DNA from: Fibrobacter sp.
Lineage (GTDB): Bacteria > Fibrobacterota > Fibrobacteria > Fibrobacterales > Fibrobacteraceae
DNA: 64,000 nucleotides
Reading direction: 5' to 3'
Assembly: GCA_024399065.1 (NCBI GenBank)
Contig: JAKSIB010000008.1
Span: 1 to 64,000 of the forward strand
Below, in pieces: positions 51,492 through 60,750 of this stretch. Position 1 is the first letter of the stretch. Every line of letters starts with the position of its first letter. A program made the position numbers and the translations under genes. The notes below the pieces were generated by a model. It was not told the origin of the DNA. It ran no database searches and was given only the letters and a program-made list of their open reading frames with translations.

Positions 51492-52911
51492 TTGCCATTG
51501 CCTTCACCACTTCCTCGTGGTCGTCAAAATGATGCTTTGTCTTGCCGATGATCTGGTAGTCTTCATGACCCTTACCGGCAACAACCAGCCAGTCGCCATC
51601 CTTGAGCTCAGCGCAGGCGCGAGCGATAGCTTCGGCACGGTTTTCAACAACTTCAAACTTATCGGTCTTCATACCGGCACGGACATCGTTAATGATGTCG
51701 GTGGGATTTTCGGTACGAGGATTATCAGAGGTGAGCCAAGCCTTGTCAGCCAGCTTTTCTGCGATAGCACCCATAATGGGTCGCTTGGTCTTGTCACGGT
51801 CGCCACCACAGCCGAACACGGTGGAGAGCTTGCCGCGGCAGAGAGAACGAGCAGTCATCAAGACTCGTTCCAATGCATCCGGAGTATGAGCATAGTCCAC
51901 AACCACATGGACACCGTTCTTGTTCCAGACCTTTTCAAAACGACCCGGAACACGAACTTCTGCCAGAGCCTTATCCATGGCTGACTTGGAAATACCCACA
52001 GCCTTTGCCCAGGAAAGGACCAGCATCACGTTATCTACATTGAAGTCGCCACAGAGAGCGGTTTCAAAATGAGCGTCAGCGCCAAAGCCAGCCAAGTCAA
52101 ACTTCAAGCCATCTTCGGTATTTTCAACAACACCAGCGGGCTTCACATCAGCCTTTTCAGAAGAAAGGCGAGAAACACCCACAACCTTACGGCCAGCAGC
52201 TTTCAATTCTTCGCAAAGCTTTGCACCATGTTCGTCATCCACGTTGATAACGGAAACGCCATCAGCAGCCTGGTACTTTGTGAAAAGCAGCTTCTTTGCT
52301 TCAAAGTAGGCTTCCATGGTCTTGTGGTAATCCAGATGATCCTGGGTCAGATTGCTGAACAAACCGCTACGATAGCTGATGCCAGCTACACGGCCCTGGT
52401 GCAGTGCATGAGAAGAAGCTTCCATCACCAAGTCGGTGCAACCTACTTCCACAGCCTTTGCAGCAAAAGCGAACAAATCCAAAAGACCCGGGGTGGTCAA
52501 GTTGGCAGGAACGGAAACATCGCCCACCTTGTTCTTGATGGTACCGAGAAGAGCGACCTTATGACCTGCAGCAGTAAGCATTGCATCCATGAGGAAGGCG
52601 CTGGTGGTCTTGCCGTTTGTGCCAGTAATTGCATGGCAAGCAAGCTTTGCAAAAGGATCCTTATAGAAAATCTTTGCTGCTTCAAGACGGGCTACGCGAA
52701 CATCGGAAACCTGAATCCACTTGGAAGTCAATCCTTCGGGAGCGATAGTTTCGGCAACGACGGCCACAGCACCCGCAGCAATTGCATTACGGGCGAAAAC
52801 ATCGGCTCCTTCAGCAGGAATCGAGAAGAACAAATCGTTTGCCTTCACGCGGCGGGAATCGTCGCACAAACCTTGAACATTCAAGTTCTTCATCAAAGTA
52901 TCAGACAGCAT
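51484..52911 (-). CDS. murE: UDP-MurNAc-L-Ala-D-Glu:meso-diaminopimelate ligase
   Basis: 475 residues from the ATG at 52911, which overlaps the ftsI stop by one base (TAATG) and has GAGGAG just upstream; a start ten codons earlier lies within ftsI. P-loop ITGTNGKTTSAFLMDAML, carbamylated-Lys region, HALHQGRV, FSNLTQDHLDYH and the DNPR motif in LTSDNPRTENP, which selects meso-diaminopimelate over lysine. This predicts A1-gamma-type, Gram-negative peptidoglycan. Confidence 0.97.
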   Translation of the reverse strand: MLSDTLMKNLNVQGLCDDSRRVKANDLFFSIPAEGADVFARNAIAAGAVAVVAETIAPEGLTSKWIQVSDVRVARLEAAKIFYKDPFAKLACHAITGTNGKTTSAFLMDAMLTAAGHKVALLGTIKNKVGDVSVPANLTTPGLLDLFAFAAKAVEVGCTDLVMEASSHALHQGRVAGISYRSGLFSNLTQDHLDYHKTMEAYFEAKKLLFTKYQAADGVSVINVDDEHGAKLCEELKAAGRKVVGVSRLSSEKADVKPAGVVENTEDGLKFDLAGFGADAHFETALCGDFNVDNVMLVLSWAKAVGISKSAMDKALAEVRVPGRFEKVWNKNGVHVVVDYAHTPDALERVLMTARSLCRGKLSTVFGCGGDRDKTKRPIMGAIAEKLADKAWLTSDNPRTENPTDIINDVRAGMKTDKFEVVENRAEAIARACAELKDGDWLVVAGKGHEDYQIIGKTKHHFDDHEEVVKAMANV

Positions 52912-54803
52912 TAGCTCCTCTCCTTCAACGTCAGTTTGCAAATCTGCCCTTTACGTAATTCTTCATCGGCTTTCGGGGATTGGGCAACAACGCGACCCTT
53001 GCCTGTATATTCCACATTCATACGGATGTTTCCGGCAATTTCCAGAGCATCCTTCAAGGAAAGACCCTTAAGATCCGGCATCTTGCCCGCAGTCATTTCG
53101 CCAAGCATCAAGGTGATTCCGAGGGAATCACTTCTGTCCCTGCGTTCGGAAATAACGCGGTTGCCTTCACCTTCAAACTGAACCGGGCAATTTCTGGAAG
53201 CGGCCAAGGCCTTGGCAGCGTCGGACTTCATACCCACATAATCACCCTTGCAACGGCTCTTGGCATCCACAACTTCCAAGCCGTAGGATGCAGGAGAAAG
53301 CTGCGGATGATAATAAACGGCTTCCATGATGCGACGGAAAATCGGGCCAGCGGTATTACCACCGTGTTTCTGCGCGGTTTGTGGATCATCCACCAGAACC
53401 ATGCAGACATAGCGAACATTTTCAACAGGAGCGAGACCAATGAAGGAAGCCACCTGATGATCGCGGTCATACTTGTGGGTTTCCTGGTTGTACTTTTCAG
53501 CAGTACCAGTCTTTCCACCAAAGACCACATCCGGAATCTTCTTGCTCATCACCTTCTTTGCAGTACCGTTGTTCACAACACGGTGAAGCATCTGGCGAAT
53601 ACTTGCGGCAGTCTTTTCAGAAATCACTCGACGAACTTCCACAGGTTCCTTCTTTTCAACCAGGTTGCCCTTGGAATCACGCCATTCCTTCACAATCATG
53701 GGTTCCATCAGCTTACCGCCATTGGCAACAGCGGAATAGGCCATCACCAACTGGATCGGAGTAGCCATCAATGCGTGGCCAAAGCCCATGGTTTTCAAGG
53801 TACGATCATCACGGCTCAATTCGTAGGGCTGGAGAATCTTGCCTGATTCTTCACCATAGAAAGCGTCGGAAGTTCTCATACCAAAGCCAAAGTTACGAGC
53901 CATGAGATAAAGCTTTTCTGCACCAACCTTGTCTGCAATCTTGCCGTAGACAATATTGGAAGACTGAACCATGGCTTCAGCCATATCCATGTCACCGTAA
54001 ACGTGGGTATCGCAAATCTTTTCAGACTTTTCGCTCCACTTCCAGCACTTGCCTTCGTTTTCAAAAACAGAATCTGGAGAAACAACACCATTTTCCAAGG
54101 CAGCGGCAGCGGTAATCACCTTGAAAGTGGAGCCTGGTTCGTAGGACATTGCCACAATATCGTTCTTGGCCATGCTACCAACGCCCTGCTTTTTGGAGTT
54201 GGGATCGAAAGTGGGATAGCTTGCCATGGCAAGAACTTCACCAGTATAAGGATCCACAACCACGGCGCTTGCGCTTGTTGCCTTGAATTCGTTAACGCCA
54301 GCCTTCAGTTCCTTTTCAACAATTTCCTGCATATTGCGGTCGATTGTCAAGACAAGGTTCTTGCCCGGCTCAGCTTCAGCAACGTTTTCAGAACGGCCGT
54401 AGATTTCGCGACTCTTGGCATCTTGAATGCTGACGCGGAAACCTTCACTACCTCGGAGACGCAAGTCGAAAATACGTTCCATGCCCATGCTACCCACGCC
54501 ATTATAGCCAACCTTGCCCACAATCTGGGAAGCAAGTTTGCCCTGCAGGAATACGCGGGTAAAATCTTCGGTCTTTACGGAATCACGGAGATTGTCAGCA
54601 AAGACAACTCCATTGCGATCCATGATCTGGCCGCGTTCTGCATAGATGTTCTTGGTGCGGGTCACCATGGTCTTGGTTTCAGCCTGGTAAACCTCGCGGT
54701 TCGGAACCTGGATAAGGAATGTCTGCAAGGCAATCACGCAGATAATGCAGTACACCAGAATCTTGATGATGAACAGGGGATTAATGTAATTGATCAATTT
54801 CAT
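52911..54803 (-). CDS. ftsI: Septal class B penicillin-binding protein (FtsI/PBP3) with PASTA domain
   Basis: 630 residues. One N-terminal membrane helix (~12-32), the class B dimerisation domain (RGQIMDRNGVVFADNLRDSV, GSMGMERIFDLRLRGSEG) and a transpeptidase domain with S225-T-F-K, SSN (~280) and K431-T-G. A single PASTA-like domain ends the protein (MPDLKGLSLKDALEIAG...VVAQSPKADEELRKGQICKLTL). It crosslinks septal peptidoglycan with FtsW. The PASTA end is unlike E. coli FtsI but common in other phyla. Overlaps ftsL by 4 bp. Confidence 0.95.
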   Translation of the reverse strand: MKLINYINPLFIIKILVYCIICVIALQTFLIQVPNREVYQAETKTMVTRTKNIYAERGQIMDRNGVVFADNLRDSVKTEDFTRVFLQGKLASQIVGKVGYNGVGSMGMERIFDLRLRGSEGFRVSIQDAKSREIYGRSENVAEAEPGKNLVLTIDRNMQEIVEKELKAGVNEFKATSASAVVVDPYTGEVLAMASYPTFDPNSKKQGVGSMAKNDIVAMSYEPGSTFKVITAAAALENGVVSPDSVFENEGKCWKWSEKSEKICDTHVYGDMDMAEAMVQSSNIVYGKIADKVGAEKLYLMARNFGFGMRTSDAFYGEESGKILQPYELSRDDRTLKTMGFGHALMATPIQLVMAYSAVANGGKLMEPMIVKEWRDSKGNLVEKKEPVEVRRVISEKTAASIRQMLHRVVNNGTAKKVMSKKIPDVVFGGKTGTAEKYNQETHKYDRDHQVASFIGLAPVENVRYVCMVLVDDPQTAQKHGGNTAGPIFRRIMEAVYYHPQLSPASYGLEVVDAKSRCKGDYVGMKSDAAKALAASRNCPVQFEGEGNRVISERRDRSDSLGITLMLGEMTAGKMPDLKGLSLKDALEIAGNIRMNVEYTGKGRVVAQSPKADEELRKGQICKLTLKERS

Positions 54804-55114
54804 TTTGATCCCCCGGACAAACGTACCTTGGTAGGTACAGCATTCAAGTCATAGCCAGCTTCTTCTGCAAAACCGGACAGGTTTTCCAGGGAGCTCAGCT
54901 TATTGATTTCAAATTCCTGCAGAAGGATCTGACGATCCAAAAGGCCCACCTGCTTGGAAAGCTCATGGGACTTTTCATAAAGACGAGTCAGACGATTCTG
55001 CATATACAAAGGCAAAATCAAGTTGAGGCCAGCCATCAGGACAACAACAATGAAACCCCGCACAATGGTGCGGTTGGAGTAGAAGACGGGAATGTTCTTC
55101 ACTTGTTCACTCAT
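54800..55114 (-). CDS. ftsL: FtsL-like cell division protein
   Basis: 104 residues: short cytoplasmic part, one membrane helix (~17-36, IVRGFIVVVLMAGLNLILPL) and a periplasmic coiled coil (RLTRLYEKSHELSKQVGLLDRQILLQEFEINKLSSLENL) then a short tail. Sequence is weakly conserved in this family; position between rsmH and ftsI, topology and length support the call. FtsL activates FtsWI with FtsB. Confidence 0.85.
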   Translation of the reverse strand: MSEQVKNIPVFYSNRTIVRGFIVVVLMAGLNLILPLYMQNRLTRLYEKSHELSKQVGLLDRQILLQEFEINKLSSLENLSGFAEEAGYDLNAVPTKVRLSGGSK

Positions 55115-56196
55115 ACCCGTTCGTATACCCTAAGTTTCGCAGAGCGAGCCCTGCTGTTGACGGCAACTTCATTATCAGAAGGAAGAATCGGCTTACGGTT
55201 CACCTTCTTGAGGCGCTGATGATTGCCACCGCACATGCATACAGGCAAGTGTTCCGGGCAAATACAAGCCTTTTCAAATTCTGCACAAACATCCTTGACG
55301 CAACGGTCTTCCACAGAGTGGTAGCTCATGACCACCAGACGACCGCCCACCTTAAGGCAATCCACTGCAGAACGGATGCTAGTTTCAATCTGGCGGAGTT
55401 CGCCATTCACTTCCATACGGACAGCCTGGAACACACGGGCCATAAGGCTGTTGGCATCACGGCGCTTATCCGGGAAGACTGCTTCTACGGCAACCTTGAT
55501 ATCGCTAGGCAGAATGTCGCGACCTTCGCGAGATGTTTCTGCAGCAATTTCAATAATGCGGGTAGCAAGCTTAAATGCACGGTCCATGTCGGCGTTCTTG
55601 CGGAGAGCTTCGGCAAGGTCGTCGGCGCTTACGGCACGGAGCCATTCCTGGGCAGAAACTTCTTCACGGCGATCCATGCGGAGATCCAGCGGATTGTTAC
55701 CTACGAAGGTAAAACCGCGAGAGGAATCATCAACCTGATGGCTGCTGATTCCAAGATCGTAAAGGACACCGTCTACAGCGTCGGCAGAAATTTCGTTACC
55801 CAGTTCACTGAACGGAACCGGATGGACAATAAACTGAGGAGCAACACCAGCAAGACGCTTGGTGGCAAACTTCACTGCGTCATCGTCGCGGTCGAAGGCA
55901 TGCAACGTGCCTGCTGCGGAAAGACGGGTTGCAATAGCATAGGAATGGCCGCCACCACCGAGGGTGCAGTCAACGAAGGTTCCGTCAGCGAGAATTTCAC
56001 CAGACTTGTTCAGTTCAGAACCGCTTTCAAGACGGAGGCCTTCCAGGCACTGCTTGAGCATCACAGGATCGTGATAGAAGACACCATTTTCGACACCAGC
56101 TGTTGCGGCATCGGTACAGGAGCGAACAACGCCGCCGGCGCTATTCAAAATTTCACTAGTCTGCAGGGATTTTACTTGGGGATCACTTTTGGACAT
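55111..56196 (-). CDS. rsmH: 16S rRNA m4C1402 methyltransferase RsmH (MraW)
   Basis: 361 residues, with a ~38-residue N-terminal extension before the usual start (YHDPVMLKQCLEGL). Motifs: GTFVDCTLGGGGHSYAIATRL (SAM loop), AFDRDDDAVKFA, GVLYDLGISSHQVDDSSRGFTF, DLRMDRREEVSAQEWL, FQAVRMEVNGEL and VMSYHSVEDRCVKD. It methylates N4 of C1402. GAGGGG lies upstream of the ATG; the start overlaps the end of mraZ by 14 bp. The extension has no recognisable domain. Confidence 0.95.
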   Translation of the reverse strand: MSKSDPQVKSLQTSEILNSAGGVVRSCTDAATAGVENGVFYHDPVMLKQCLEGLRLESGSELNKSGEILADGTFVDCTLGGGGHSYAIATRLSAAGTLHAFDRDDDAVKFATKRLAGVAPQFIVHPVPFSELGNEISADAVDGVLYDLGISSHQVDDSSRGFTFVGNNPLDLRMDRREEVSAQEWLRAVSADDLAEALRKNADMDRAFKLATRIIEIAAETSREGRDILPSDIKVAVEAVFPDKRRDANSLMARVFQAVRMEVNGELRQIETSIRSAVDCLKVGGRLVVMSYHSVEDRCVKDVCAEFEKACICPEHLPVCMCGGNHQRLKKVNRKPILPSDNEVAVNSRARSAKLRVYERV

Positions 56197-56662
56197 TCAA
56201 TCCCCTCGAAAAGCCAGTCATGCACATCTTATTGAACTCATCCATAGCATCTCCTCTGAGAGAAGAAACCTTGGCTTCGTATCTTTCTGTGCTCCACAAT
56301 TCCAGGGACTTGCCGCGGTACTCAACGAAAGTTACACCACTAGTAAGTCCAGCATACTGGATTTTATCCTTAGGGAGTAAAATGCGGTTCTGTCCATCCA
56401 GTTCCACTGTGGAAGACTGGAGAGACAGACGGAATTGTTCTGCTTTTTCGAGGTCGGGGTATTGATCCAACTCGTCCATGAACTTGTCATATTCTGACAT
56501 AACAAACAGGCGGAGTTTGCCGTCGGCCCAATATGTCAGCATGAATTCCGTCCCGTCTTCTTCGGTCAATTGACGACGGAATTCCCGAGGGAAGGCGCAC
56601 CTTCCCTTTCCGTCGATAGCCGATTTGGCCTGACCTCTAAAACGTTTCGGTTTATCGTTCAT
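56183..56662 (-). CDS. mraZ: Transcriptional regulator MraZ
   Basis: 159 residues with two SpoVT-AbrB-type halves: FRGQAKSAIDGKGRCAFPREFRRQL (DNA-binding) and SSTVELDGQNRILLPKDKIQYAGL. MraZ forms rings and binds arrays of TGGG-type repeats upstream of its own operon, repressing dcw genes in E. coli. The expected operator array is present upstream (56726-56821). First gene of the operon. Confidence 0.95.
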   Translation of the reverse strand: MNDKPKRFRGQAKSAIDGKGRCAFPREFRRQLTEEDGTEFMLTYWADGKLRLFVMSEYDKFMDELDQYPDLEKAEQFRLSLQSSTVELDGQNRILLPKDKIQYAGLTSGVTFVEYRGKSLELWSTERYEAKVSSLRGDAMDEFNKMCMTGFSRGLNVQK

Positions 56663-56719
56663 TACACACTATTCCATCACAATTTTACACAACACATGGA
56701 ATTATATACACACAGGACA

Positions 56720-56748
56720 AATATACCCACTTCCAACCACTTTGGCAA
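56720..56748 (-). promoter_or_regulatory. Promoter of the mraZ (dcw) operon
   Basis: On the minus strand: TTGCCA (56748-56743), a 17-bp spacer (56742-56726) and TATATT (56725-56720). Predicted start near 56713, ~50 nt before the ATG. Two GTGG boxes fill the spacer. Confidence 0.68.
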
Positions 56749-56821
56749 GATTTCCTACCATTTTATTACATTCTCGCCCCACTTTCGCCCACCATTTTTG
56801 ATTTTACCCACATTTCACCAC
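56726..56821 (-). promoter_or_regulatory. MraZ operator: six GTGG-type boxes in three pairs
   Basis: Boxes read on the minus strand as GTGGG or GTGGT lie at 56726-56730, 56736-56740, 56778-56782, 56788-56792, 56807-56811 and 56817-56821. Starts within each pair are exactly 10 bp apart (one helical turn); pairs two and three are 19 bp apart. This matches the known 10-bp periodic TGGG(N) MraZ sites. Confidence 0.75.
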
Positions 56822-56847
56822 CGATTTTTGTCTTTTCAGGACGTACC

Positions 56848-56876
56848 TCGACCCTAGGTCCGGCTAATTTTATACT
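56848..56876 (+). promoter_or_regulatory. Candidate promoter of the SNF2-family gene
   Basis: TCGACC (56848-56853), 17-bp spacer, TATACT (56871-56876); predicted start near 56883, ~56 nt before the ATG at 56939. Confidence 0.45.
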
Positions 56877-56938
56877 GCACAAAAAAGCACACCAATGTCA
56901 TTTTTTTGCACCCGTTTATTTCTATATTGCCACCGACA

Positions 56939-59900
56939 ATGGATTTTGGATATTCCGGAAATACTTGGTGGAGCAAGAAATGGCTGGAAACTCTGCTGCA
57001 AAATGCGCAGAGCGAAACCATCACTACGGCCCTTCGATACTTCAGTCGAGGCCAGCTCTCCTCCCTGGAAATCGCCGACAACCGAATCGTCTCCCATGTC
57101 AGAGGGCCAAACGGCGGATCTCACGACAACTATATCGTCTTCCCAAAAATTCCCAAGGAAAAGACCGACGTTCTAGTCAGCCTCCTGAAACAGCAACCCA
57201 CCGAACTAAGGGCATTATCCAACGACACCTTAAACCAGTCCCTGGAATTGCTGTTGTCCAAATGCGGAATTACGCTGTTCGATTCCGCCGATGCTGTAAA
57301 AATGGGCTGCGGCTGTAAGGATTCTCAGCCTTGCAAGTACGTCATCACCACATTCCTGGGTATCGCCAAGGAAATGGTGGACAACCCCTTCGTCCTATTC
57401 AAGATCCACGGAATGGATATTGAATTCTTGAAGGATCTGAAAATTGAACAGACGGAAGTCATGGAAGCGCCTTACGAAAGCGCCCTGGTTCAAGGCGTAA
57501 GGGGCGTGCCCACGGAAAAGGACGACCTCATCGCGGACCAGGAAAATTCCAACGGTCGCGTTCCCGAAATCAATTTTGACGAATGGCACGACTACTCCAG
57601 AATTCTCCCGGCCATGTTGCAGAACTTCCCGGACTTCTGCCCCGCAGGCAATTTCCGCAAAAGTTTCGCCGACGAAATGGAGTTCTGCCGCAAGTACTAT
57701 TCCGAATTCGAGACCTTCTACGATTTCGCGGAACAGTTCCGCCTATATAATAATAAGACATTCATGATGGAGGGAGAATCCCTTCAGGTGGTCCACTCCG
57801 ACGGCTGGAAATGGCATTTCATCCAGGCCAAGGACGGCCAGGTCATCAGTTCCGACCTTTCCGTGGAAACTGCCATGGGCGCCCTCTGCGCCCTGAGCCG
57901 CGGAAACTTCTTTATGCACCACGTGACGGTGCGTTTCCTGCACCGCGCCCTGATGGCCGCATTCCATCTGGTAAAAACAGGCGCCATCTATCCCCAGGTC
58001 TTCTGGATTGGAAAGGACGTGGCACAGATGCGGTGGCTTCCGGCAGAAATGCTGCCCGACGTTTTGGCTGTGGTTGCAGAATTCGAGAAGTTCGCCCCCG
58101 CAAGCATCGCCCTGCTGGACCGCGACGAAGACCGACAGCTCCTGCTCTCCCCTGCAGAGCACATCCTTTCCCTTTTCATCGGACAACTGCTGCGATTCGC
58201 CCGAAAGTTCAAGCCCCAGACTCAAAAGAGCAAGCACGAAAACCTGCTGGTGTTTTTCTTCAACTGCATTTCCGGAAAGCTGGCCAACAACGCCCACGCC
58301 ATTCCCGGAAAAATCCAGCAGTGGTTTTCCGTCTATAGCTCCCTGGATTTCCGCGCCCAGATTCTCTTCTCCTGCTCCGAGATTGGGAACGAAATTGCAT
58401 TGGACGTTTTCGTTCTCGACGATACGGGAACAGGAAGTGTCCGCACGCCTCTCGCAGCACTTTTCGAAAGCAACGATTCCCGTTTACTATCCATCCTCAG
58501 CATTTTGAACGGAATTGCAGAAGCCTTCAAGCCCATGGAGAAATACTTGGAGCGGAAGGCCAGCAGTTCCATCATCATGCATGGTGCAGAACTTCTGGAC
58601 TTCTTGCAGAACTCCCTCAAGAAGCTGGAGGTTCTTGGCATTCAGGCGGAACTGCCCAAGTCCTTGATGAACGTGGGTCGCCCGAAAACCCAGATGCGTG
58701 TGCAGGGCACCATGAGCTACGGCGCATTCAAGGCCCAAGACCTCCTGGATTTCGATTGGGAAGTGGCGATTGGCGACGAAGAAATTTCTGCCGAAGAATT
58801 CTTGAAACTTGCGAAAAATGCCGAGGGACTTTTGAAATACAAGTCCCAGTACATCCACATTACCGACGAGGATTTGAAGAACCTCCAGGAACGGGTGGAG
58901 AAGAAACAGTCCGGCGAACCGGACAAGGAAATCACCCAGGCGAAACTGGTGCAGGCATGCCTTACCGGCCAATGCGAAAGCGTGGGCGTCACCCTCACCG
59001 ACCAGATGAAAAGCCAGATTGAAGCTTGGCGCGGCGAATCGGAAATCGAATTACCCACAGGTCTCAACGCCACACTGCGCCCCTACCAGCTGCGCGGCTA
59101 TTCCTGGATGTACAAGAATCTGGATATGGGATTCGGTTGCATTCTCGCCGACGACATGGGCTTGGGAAAAACCTTGCAGGTCATCACCTACCTTCTGAAA
59201 ATCAAGCAGGAAGGTAAACTGGACGATAACAAGGCCCTGGTAGTATTGCCCGCAGGTCTTTTGTGCAACTGGCAAATGGAAATCAGGAAGTTTGCTCCGG
59301 AGCTCACCTTTATGCCTTACCATGGCGGTTCCAGAGATTTGCAGAAGTTCAATGCCGACGTTCTTCTCACTACCTACGCAACCTTCCGCAAGGATGTGGA
59401 CAAGCTTAAGGAACGCCAGTGGCAAGTCGTCATTATTGACGAAGCCCAGAACATCAAGAACGCAGACAGCGATCAAAGCAAACTGCTGCGATCCATGCAG
59501 GCTCCCATGAAGATCGCCATGAGCGGTACTCCCGTGGAAAACCGTCTGCTTGAATTCTGGACCATCATGGATTTCTGCAACCGCGGCATTCTCCCCAGTG
59601 CATCTGAATTCCACGAACGTTTTGAAATCCCTATTCAAAAGAATGGAAGTCAGCCTGTAGCGGAACAGTTCCGCAAGATTACGGCACCCTTTATGTTGCG
59701 CCGCCTCAAGACCGACAAGTCCATCATTAGCGACCTGCCAGACAAGATTATTCAGGATGAGTACGCGGAACTTACCAAGTCCCAGGCAATCCTGTACAAG
59801 ACTACTTTGGACAAGTTCCTTGCCGACCTGGAACTTGAAGAGATGATGCGGGAACAGGCCGCAGCCACATCCGGCGTAAGCGACGGCGGCGCAAGTGGAG

Positions 59901-60619
59901 CCGGCAATTCCTCCTTCAAGCGCAAGGGCATCATCTTGCAGATGATTCTTGCCCTCAAGCAAATTTGCAACCACCCCGCAACCTATATAAAAGGCACGAG
60001 GCGCGAGGTTGCAGGTTCGAGGAACGAGGCGCAAGACTCCAGCGAAAATTCAGCAACTGAACCCGAAGCAACTCCGGTCCTGGAATCCGGCAAGTTGCAA
60101 ATGCTTATTGACTTGCTAAGAACTATTCAGGAGCAGGGTGAAAAAACCATCATCTTTACGCAGTTCACCGAAATGGGCAATTTGCTGAAAAGTTCCATCA
60201 AGGAGGAACTGGGCATTGCGGCCAACTTCTATCACGGTGGCTGCACCCAGAGCCAGCGAAACTCCATGGTACAGGACTTCCAGGAAAATCCCGAGTCCAA
60301 GGTACTGATTCTTTCCTTGAAAGCAGCGGGCACCGGCCTCAACCTTACCGCAGCAAGCCAGGTCATCCATTACGATCTCTGGTGGAACCCCGCCATCGAA
60401 GCCCAGGCCACCGACCGCGCCTTCCGTATTGGCCAGAAGAAGAACGTTCAGGTTCACCGTTTCATCACCAAGGGAACCTTCGAAGAAAAGATTAACGCGT
60501 TGCTGGAATCCAAGAGGGCCATTGCGGAACTGACGGTGAACGCCGGTGAAACCTGGATCGCTGATCTTGACGACTCCGCCCTCAGCGAAGTCTTCGGCCT
60601 GGACAACAGCGTGGTTTAA
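56939..60619 (+). CDS. SNF2-family DEAD/DEAH-box helicase with SWIM-like finger
   Basis: 1226 residues from the ATG at 56939. The N-terminus has a SWIM-like motif C124-x-C126-x5-C132-x-Y134, where Tyr replaces the usual His. A long bacterial-SNF2 N-terminal region follows to ~690. The motor has Walker A ADDMGLGKTLQV (~740), DEAQ at 834-837, MSGTPVENRLLEFW, FTQFTEMGNL, AAGTGLNLTAA and DRAFRIGQKKNVQVHRFIT. Such proteins (HepA/RapA-like class) translocate on double-stranded DNA and may recycle RNA polymerase or act in repair. A low-complexity insert (~1018-1045) encoded by a heptamer array interrupts the second helicase half. Divergent from the dcw operon. Confidence 0.88.
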   Translation: MDFGYSGNTWWSKKWLETLLQNAQSETITTALRYFSRGQLSSLEIADNRIVSHVRGPNGGSHDNYIVFPKIPKEKTDVLVSLLKQQPTELRALSNDTLNQSLELLLSKCGITLFDSADAVKMGCGCKDSQPCKYVITTFLGIAKEMVDNPFVLFKIHGMDIEFLKDLKIEQTEVMEAPYESALVQGVRGVPTEKDDLIADQENSNGRVPEINFDEWHDYSRILPAMLQNFPDFCPAGNFRKSFADEMEFCRKYYSEFETFYDFAEQFRLYNNKTFMMEGESLQVVHSDGWKWHFIQAKDGQVISSDLSVETAMGALCALSRGNFFMHHVTVRFLHRALMAAFHLVKTGAIYPQVFWIGKDVAQMRWLPAEMLPDVLAVVAEFEKFAPASIALLDRDEDRQLLLSPAEHILSLFIGQLLRFARKFKPQTQKSKHENLLVFFFNCISGKLANNAHAIPGKIQQWFSVYSSLDFRAQILFSCSEIGNEIALDVFVLDDTGTGSVRTPLAALFESNDSRLLSILSILNGIAEAFKPMEKYLERKASSSIIMHGAELLDFLQNSLKKLEVLGIQAELPKSLMNVGRPKTQMRVQGTMSYGAFKAQDLLDFDWEVAIGDEEISAEEFLKLAKNAEGLLKYKSQYIHITDEDLKNLQERVEKKQSGEPDKEITQAKLVQACLTGQCESVGVTLTDQMKSQIEAWRGESEIELPTGLNATLRPYQLRGYSWMYKNLDMGFGCILADDMGLGKTLQVITYLLKIKQEGKLDDNKALVVLPAGLLCNWQMEIRKFAPELTFMPYHGGSRDLQKFNADVLLTTYATFRKDVDKLKERQWQVVIIDEAQNIKNADSDQSKLLRSMQAPMKIAMSGTPVENRLLEFWTIMDFCNRGILPSASEFHERFEIPIQKNGSQPVAEQFRKITAPFMLRRLKTDKSIISDLPDKIIQDEYAELTKSQAILYKTTLDKFLADLELEEMMREQAAATSGVSDGGASGAGNSSFKRKGIILQMILALKQICNHPATYIKGTRREVAGSRNEAQDSSENSATEPEATPVLESGKLQMLIDLLRTIQEQGEKTIIFTQFTEMGNLLKSSIKEELGIAANFYHGGCTQSQRNSMVQDFQENPESKVLILSLKAAGTGLNLTAASQVIHYDLWWNPAIEAQATDRAFRIGQKKNVQVHRFITKGTFEEKINALLESKRAIAELTVNAGETWIADLDDSALSEVFGLDNSVV
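59994..60035 (+). repeat. In-frame 7-bp repeat array inside the SNF2 gene
   Basis: Six consecutive 7-bp units, mostly G-x-x-CGAG (GCACGAG, GCGCGAG, GTTCGAG), total 42 bp, i.e. exactly 14 codons. The encoded Arg/Glu/Ala/Gly/Asn stretch lies between the conserved ICNHPATY and LESGKLQML of the helicase. Confidence 0.65.
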
Positions 60620-60660
60620 ATAAAGCTGTCCAAATAAAACATTTGGCTTTACACGAAAAA

Positions 60661-60690
60661 AAGGATGCCCTTCGGCATCCTTATCTTTTT
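60661..60690. terminator. Bidirectional terminator between SNF2 and surface-protein genes
   Basis: AAGGATGCC/GGCATCCTT perfect stem with a four-base loop, A run before and T-rich run after. Confidence 0.88.
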
Positions 60691-60750
60691 AAGTCGTTGG
60701 CGACAAGCGGAACAAGCCGCGACACTCTAAATTTCAGGACGTTAATGCGA

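Noticed and set aside
59994-60035. A frameshift or assembly error in the SNF2 gene
   Set aside because: The array is exactly 42 bp, the frame is open on both sides, and conserved helicase motifs continue downstream.
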